A stretch of DNA of 64,000 nucleotides from positions 3,677,381 through 3,741,380 of the forward strand of contig OZ038323.1 in NCBI GenBank assembly GCA_964035795.1, in the 5' to 3' direction. Under the pieces are notes generated by a model, which was not told where the DNA came from, ran no database searches, and saw only the letters and a list, made by a program, of their open reading frames with translations. Every line of letters begins with the position of its first letter. Position 1 is the first letter of the stretch. The stretch is from Pterobdella sp. o SKG-2022. Its lineage: Eukaryota; Annelida; Clitellata; Hirudinida; Piscicolidae. Both the position numbers and the translations under genes were made by a program. Below, one piece after another: positions 59,009-64,000 of the stretch.

Positions 59009-59365
59009 ATTTGAACTCGGTGTTCAGAGAAGATCCAAGAAGTGCTGAGGTTTTTGAAGATGATGAGGTGGTTCTAAGGTGCAAGCCACCTAAAGGAAAC
59101 CCCAAACCAGCTATCACATGGTATAAAAACGATGTAGCCTTGAACAACGATCCAGAAGAAACCATTAAAAGCCTCAACTTTAAAGAAGACTACTTTGAAA
59201 ATCTGGCCAATAAAGATATAGGCATTAAAAAAGATAGTATAAAAATAAGAAGAGGAGTTTTGAAAATAGCGAAAGCCCAGTTGTTTGATTCTGGTGTATT
59301 TTATTGCGTGGCAAGCAACATCGCTGCCACGATTGAGAGCAAGAGAGCCGTGCTGCAAGTTAAAG
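59009..59365 (+). CDS. robo-like: Robo-like receptor exon: complete Ig2
   Basis: Acceptor AATCCCACAG, phase 1 in; phase 1 out at AAAG/GTTACA (a weak donor, with an in-frame stop six codons on). It encodes residues 120-238, a whole I-set Ig domain: linker SVFREDPRSAEV (compare the LRDDFRQNP linker of Robo), VVLRC (Cys 144), KPPKGNPKPAITWYKND (Trp 157), GVLKIAKAQLFDSGVFYC (Cys 219) and VASNIAATIESKRAVLQV. The PPKGNP-x-P-x-x-x-W-x-K run and the linker are the best Robo signatures in the window. Cysteine spacing is 75 residues, clearly longer than a usual I-set domain, because of a charged insert between C' and E (about residues 165-192). Ig2 lies next to the Slit-binding Ig1. Confidence 0.92.
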
Positions 59366-59536
59366 GTTACAATCCTTATTAAAATCATATAAGGGTCATC
59401 AAAAACTAAAATAGAAACAACATAAAAAGCATCCAAAATCTTATTTCGACATACACTTCCAAAAGCTTGAAGAAAATAAATTCATTTAACCTTGTAATTT
59501 CTCATACTTGAAAAACCCTTAAAACCACACCAGCAG

Positions 59537-59690
59537 AAAAGACCCGTTTACCAAGAGACCAGTCTGGTCCATCCCGTAGTATTACTGTTGTGGAGGGCGA
59601 TGAAGCGAAAATAACGTGTGAAGACTCTGTTTCAGACGACTCGAGTCGGATAACGTGGACCAAGAAAAATGGAGAAATACCTACTGAGAG
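59537..59690 (+). CDS. robo-like: Robo-like receptor exon: Ig3, first half
   Basis: A 171-bp intron separates this exon from the Ig2 exon. The acceptor is a tandem CAGCAG, so the exon may begin at 59537 or 59534; both keep frame. Phase 1 in, phase 2 out before GTTGGT. It gives residues 239-289: SRSITVVEGDEAKITC (Cys 266), then SSRITWTKKNGEIPTE (Trp 279). The W-x-K-x-x-GE(L/I)P pattern is typical of Robo Ig3 (WRKDDGELP). The usual G-x-P-x-P before the Trp is replaced by an acidic/Ser-rich SVSDDSS. The sequence after the donor becomes GGAT-like repeat, consistent with intron. Confidence 0.85.
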
Positions 59691-61498
59691 GTTGGTGGAT
59701 GGGTGATTTAAGAATGGGGGATGAATGGATGGATAGGTGGTTGAAGACAGATGAGTAGGTTGGTTTATGGGTTGATACGTGAGTAAGTGAATGGATGAAT
59801 GGCTAAACAGAAAAATAAAAAAACTGCTTTTATGGGAAAATTTTCAAAGATTAGAATATTTAATTGATATTTATCCGTTATCAAAGCCGACTCTCACGGA
59901 AATATAAAGGAGTAATTGTTAAATTTCAATTAGATAGGTTATGATTTTCATAATGAAAAAGAAAAAGTTTGATGAAAAAGGTAGCCATAATACGACTATA
60001 AACTGGAATGGGATTGTTGCGATTCATAAGAAGAATTTAGATGACTTTGAAAAGATAGCTTTGGGAGATATGGCGGTTGTTTTGGGCGGTTCAATAATGA
60101 AATGGAAATATAAAATAATTGAGAAAGTTTAATCGAACGCGTTTATTCCAATGCTCTGAGAAAGATCGATTGCTTTTTTAAGCTTTAAAAAATGTATATT
60201 TATGAAGTAATTTTTAATGAAATTAAGTTTGAAAATTTTTTTTTCATATAAGAAGCAAACCAAGCGTGCGGCTATAGAGAGAAGAGAGTTATAATGTTTC
60301 ATTGGGTTTTGATGAATTGGGCCCAGAATCATTTGCGTGCCTCATTCATCACGCATTGCAGATATAAAAAATGTTGAGTTTTGATTCAAGCTTGCGATTG
60401 TGTTAAAAATTAAGATAGTTTTCTTGCTAGAGTTCTCTTGAAGATTTAAACTCGGTTGAGAAGTTTTTTAAAAAATACGAGTTGAATGTTTCAAATATTA
60501 ATGTTTAGTGAAAAATTCTTCTTGGAGTTTATTATTTAAAAACTCAAATACACTTTCAATGATTTTTTTTTGAAAAACCTACTTAAAATGTATAGAGAAA
60601 AGTCAAGCTTAAAACGTAGACGCACCAGAACAAGCACGAGCATAAAGAAATACGAAACACAAATTGAAATCAATAGATCAATAGAAAAATTCGAAAAAGG
60701 AAAATTTCAAATTTTGATTTCAAATTTCAAAACTCGACATTGAAATGTCCAAAAATTTAAATTTCAGATGCAAAAGAAATCTTTGTTATCAAATACTGCA
60801 AATAAATTGCTTTCGATTTCAGATTCTTATATAAGCCCATGATTCAGTATACAGCAAGATATCATTTATTTCTTTAAATCTTTCCTTCCAGGTCTTCAAG
60901 TTTTATCTTTTCTATATAAAAATTAAATTTTTAATGTTTAAGAATTCTTCATTATCTTGTAATGTTTCTTTAATTAAACAAAAATAAAATTTTTTAAAAT
61001 ATTTTTCTTATACTTCACATCATATGCTGTATAATATTAGCTCATACTTCATTGAAAACAAGGATCTCTTAATCCCAATTAACCATCAATACCATACACC
61101 ATTTCAAAACTTCATGACATGATCTATAAATAACTTCATGCAACCCAGATAATACTAGTTATTTTGCTTCAGTGTTTAATTTTTCAAACTTCAAATATGT
61201 ATATACTTATATGTATATACTTATATGTTCATTAATGTTCGATAAAAACGTTATATAGGTGTGAAATTAAATAAAATTATTGTTTCATTATCTGGTTATA
61301 CAACAATTATGCTATTAATAGCATCTTATTATAAAGTAGCCAATAAAAAATTTGAAGCCTATTAATGATATTATCAAACCAGCCAATCAACATGACCCAT
61401 ATCGATCATTACCCAATCAACCAGCCGCTAATAGATATTGATTATAAAGCAGTCCACCAACCATTAAAGGATATTGATAATAAAGCAATGCATCACAG
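59691..61498 (+). other. intron inside Ig3 (1.81 kb)
   Basis: No additional exon recognised. It starts in a GGATG-type repeat and is AT-rich. The acceptor at its end is GCATCACAG. Confidence 0.6.
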
Positions 61499-61620
61499 GA
61501 TAGAGTTCCAGAGGGACATAAAGATCAGAGACGTTAGGGAAGAAGACGCTGGTGTTTATGTCTGTACTATCAATGAGGAAAATGGGCCCCGGATGTCTAC
61601 AATGCAACTTTTTGTTCAGA
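61499..61620 (+). CDS. robo-like: Robo-like receptor exon: Ig3, second half
   Basis: Phase 2 in, phase 1 out (donor GTCAGT). It encodes RIEFQRDIKIRDVREEDAG followed by VYVC (second Ig3 cysteine, residue 312) and then NEENGPRMSTMQLFVQ, the F-G hairpin and G strand (residues 290-330). Together with the previous exon it restores the Robo-like GEIP-x-x-R junction. Reading past the donor gives a run of hydrophobic residues and a stop; this is T-rich intron. The open frame also extends upstream, but only the part after CACAG has Ig character. Confidence 0.87.
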
Positions 61621-62117
61621 GTCAGTTTGGGTTATTTGTATATATATGCGGCATTATGTTTAGTCATTTAGGTTTATTTTTATGTAATATATTAAGAGTA
61701 ATAATTGTTCCGTCACTTGACTGTATATTATATTGGTAATATGAGTAATATAATTAGAAAGATTAACTGTTTTGTGTGGATAATGATAACAATACGCACA
61801 CCACTAACGGATGGGTCTGTACGTAATAGTGGTGATATTAATACCTAGATAGAAGATTGCAGCTCTTAGTACAGTCGGTTTATGCGGTTATAATAATAGT
61901 CATAATGCTTATAATAATAATAATTTCAACATTCTATGGAAGATTATTCTTTTGTGTCAAAATACTTATGCAAAATTATTAGCAATTATAAAAATAAGAA
62001 TAAAATTAGTTATTCAAAATAATAAGAATAAAAATAAAGTATAACAAAAGCACTAACATAACTAATGTAAAAAAACTTCTCACCATTACCATAACCAACT
62101 CTTGAACTTCCTTGCAG

Positions 62118-62272
62118 CTCATCCCAATGTCATGGTATCTTCCAGAGAGCTGATGGTCGATAAGGGCACAAGAGCTTTGGTGCATTGTATTGTGAGTGGC
62201 AACCCAGTGCCTGATGTCACGTGGATCCGTGCTTCATCTGATGTTAGTGTCTTTAAAATGCGGTCTCATGAG
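62118..62272 (+). CDS. robo-like: Robo-like receptor exon: Ig4, first half
   Basis: Acceptor CTTCCTTGCAG, phase 1 in; the preferred donor after CATGAG (GTGTTC) leaves phase 0, matching the next exon. It encodes residues 331-382: HPNVMVSSRELMVDKGTRAL, then VHC (Cys 354), IVSGNPVPDVTW (Trp 366) and IRASSDVSVF. The C-x-x-x-G-N-P-x-P-x-x-x-W core is a textbook I-set Ig half-domain, and the SSDVSVF stretch after the Trp corresponds to the GSQNLLF region of Robo Ig4. The donor is weak. An earlier GT at 62263 would change the phase, so I favour 62272. Confidence 0.82.
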
Positions 62273-63386
62273 GTGTTCAACCTTTTATTATATATCATTA
62301 TATATAATGTACCAATGTTCTTGTGTAGTGTTTTATTTAGTATAATATTTTACAAAATATGAAATTGTATATATAAGGAATCTCATTAAGTATTATAATG
62401 CATTTTTAAAATGAAATACAATATTTGATTATTTATGTTATTATTATATATAGTATATCAGTTTATATTGGACTTATGCTATTTGTGTTATTATCCATGT
62501 TAATCTTGTCCCATATAATCTTCCTTGCTTTGAACCAAACTATGTTGTAAATACTATGAGTTCTATTTGATGCTTGGCAGGGTTGTTTTATAGATTATAG
62601 TTGATTATTAGTTCAAGTAGTCAACTCAAAAAAACTTAGTTTTTCATGATATTTAATTAAAACACAGAGGTTTTCCGTTAAATATCTTATTCTCCAGTTT
62701 TGATTATTTGATTGTGTTTTTAAGAAACATTTTGAGTATTTTGCCAAGTATTTCAGAAAACTTCGAAAAACAACAGCCTTCAGATGAATTTTTTTAATAC
62801 AGTAGTTGCATATCAATTATATGAAGTTGATAATGTGAGAATATTACATGAAAAACATTGTATTTTGATAACGAATGGTGAAAAAATTGTTTAAGGTTTT
62901 CTATATTTCATTTTATTTTAAATAATAATATTTTTCACTGTTTTTTAAATTTATATTTATGTTTTATTTGTTCTAACTAAATTTTGTTTTTGATTGAAAT
63001 TTTTATTATATTATTTCCCGATTATATTGTATTTTGATTCAAATTTATATTTCAATTATATTTCATTTCCAATATATTATATTTCAATTCAACTTTATCT
63101 TCCTTATATCCTGGTTCGAATATTTTTAATTCAAATTTAGTTCAATATATATTCTATTCAAAATTTTTTATAATATTTTATTTAAAATATTTTATATTTT
63201 AATTAAATTATATTTTTATAAAAAACTATGGCTCGCTGAATTTTTTATACTCTAGTTTTGTGTTCTTAAGTACAAAGCATTATATTTCGACTGGCATCTT
63301 AAATGTGCAGTTTCAATACCGCCATAAATTACCAAAGATCTTTTAATGCCTTATTATTATACAAAAATTCATGCATTGGCCCTCAG
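62273..63386 (+). other. intron inside Ig4 (1.11 kb)
   Basis: T-rich, ending in TTGGCCCTCAG. No other exon seen. Confidence 0.55.
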
Positions 63387-63668
63387 AAGGTTATCAAACC
63401 TGGCTTCGCTGATGCTTTTATGGGAGAGGATGATGATTATGATTACATGAAGGATTACAACGATGAAGAAGAATCCCATAATACCTATAATGATGACGGC
63501 ACTTATAATTACGAAGATGAAGACGACGAAGATGATGGTGCAAATGGGGGAAAGTCTCAAATAGATTACAACAAGAATAAGTTTCAAATTAATAAGAACT
63601 TTATTGGGGAAAAAAATGATGAATATTCACTAAAAGTTGATTACTTCAGCGGAGCATCAAAATACCAA
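63387..63668 (+). CDS. robo-like: Robo-like receptor exon: acidic, tyrosine-rich insert in Ig4
   Basis: This exon enters at phase 0 after CCCTCAG and leaves at phase 0 before GTGAGC, 94 codons (residues 383-476). It begins KVIKPGFADAF. Then comes an extremely acidic stretch (about 395-437) with tyrosines at 400, 402, 406, 416, 422 and 424 set among Asp and Glu, for example GEDDDYDYMKDYNDEEE. It ends with a Lys/Asn-rich segment and SLKVDYFSGASKYQ. No second Ig cysteine is present, so the domain must finish in an exon beyond the window. Codon order is not a simple GAT repeat (GAT/GAC/GAA mixed), which favours real coding. It could instead be a lineage-specific or alternatively used exon. Membership of the same gene rests on phase and position, since the acidic part has no family match I know. 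Confidence 0.7.
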
Positions 63669-64000
63669 GTGAGCCAGCTAATCAATCGAAAATCGACTTT
63701 TCCAATAAATTAACTTTTCATAATCATTTCTGAAAAAAAAACATTTAATTCTGAAATTTTCACAGACGATTTCTGTGTTTTTGAATAGAAAGTATTCCAA
63801 AATACCTAACTTTAATTAACAATTATATTTTCATGCTACAAGTCACACGTTTTATATTTTAATTAGTAAGATGTTCTAATTAAATCTCAAAATTTCTGTT
63901 AAATAATATATTTCTGTAAATTTAAAAAGCTATACCTGCAAAAGTTCGCTTTTGGAAACTTCAATTTTTTAAAGCCAATTTGTGAGTGAACAAAAATAAA
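63669..64000 (+). other. start of next intron, gene continues off the window
   Basis: AT-rich with no exon seen. The rest of Ig4 and the downstream Robo domains are expected to the right. Confidence 0.5.

Noticed and set aside
62273..62362. Hydrophobic tail if the Ig4 intron is retained (also after 61620)
   Set aside because: It looks membrane-like, but T-rich intron DNA gives such residues by chance, and the next exon is in perfect phase.
63369..63587. Antisense hydrophobic frame opposite the acidic exon
   Set aside because: It is the complement of GAT/GAA-rich coding DNA, which always reads as Ile/Phe/Val-rich.

Overview
This window looks like nuclear DNA from an invertebrate animal. It is very A+T-rich (roughly three quarters by eye). 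It is full of microsatellites and holds one degraded non-LTR retrotransposon. Its only convincing protein-coding gene is split into short exons with GT-AG introns. That gene, on the + strand, encodes the extracellular immunoglobulin (Ig) domains of a Roundabout (Robo) family axon-guidance receptor, so the animal is probably bilaterian. I cannot name a phylum from the sequence.

Layout. Bases 1 to about 24,850 are non-genic: AT-rich DNA, simple repeats, a 5'-truncated LINE remnant on the - strand (4795-5435), a possible hammerhead-ribozyme/Penelope-type relic (about 6000-6105), a tRNA-like SINE fragment (about 6180-6260), two long (AAT)n arrays (16649-16814 and 21701-21831), AC-rich tracts and a 16-bp hairpin (8546-8581). 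A TATA box and initiator at 24857-24896 precede a candidate signal-peptide exon (25174-25225). A proposed 25.65-kb first intron follows (25226-50878). It carries GAT, CCAT and polypyrimidine tracts, a 16-bp tandem repeat, a tRNA-like sequence and a 200-N assembly gap (45499-45698).

From 50879 to the window end, eight exons join with consistent intron phases: 50879-51025, 51655-51712, 53665-53765, 59009-59365, 59537-59690, 61499-61620, 62118-62272 and 63387-63668. With the signal exon they give a continuous 476-residue N-terminal part holding Ig1, Ig2, Ig3 and the first half of Ig4. The rest of Ig4, any further Ig and FN3 domains, the membrane span and the cytoplasmic tail must lie beyond the right edge.

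The most unusual points are in this receptor. An acidic, tyrosine-rich insert in Ig4 (residues about 395-437) looks like a tyrosine-sulfation substrate, and Ig2 has an enlarged loop. Everything here was read by eye. Family assignments rest on recognised motifs and exon-phase agreement, not on a database search.
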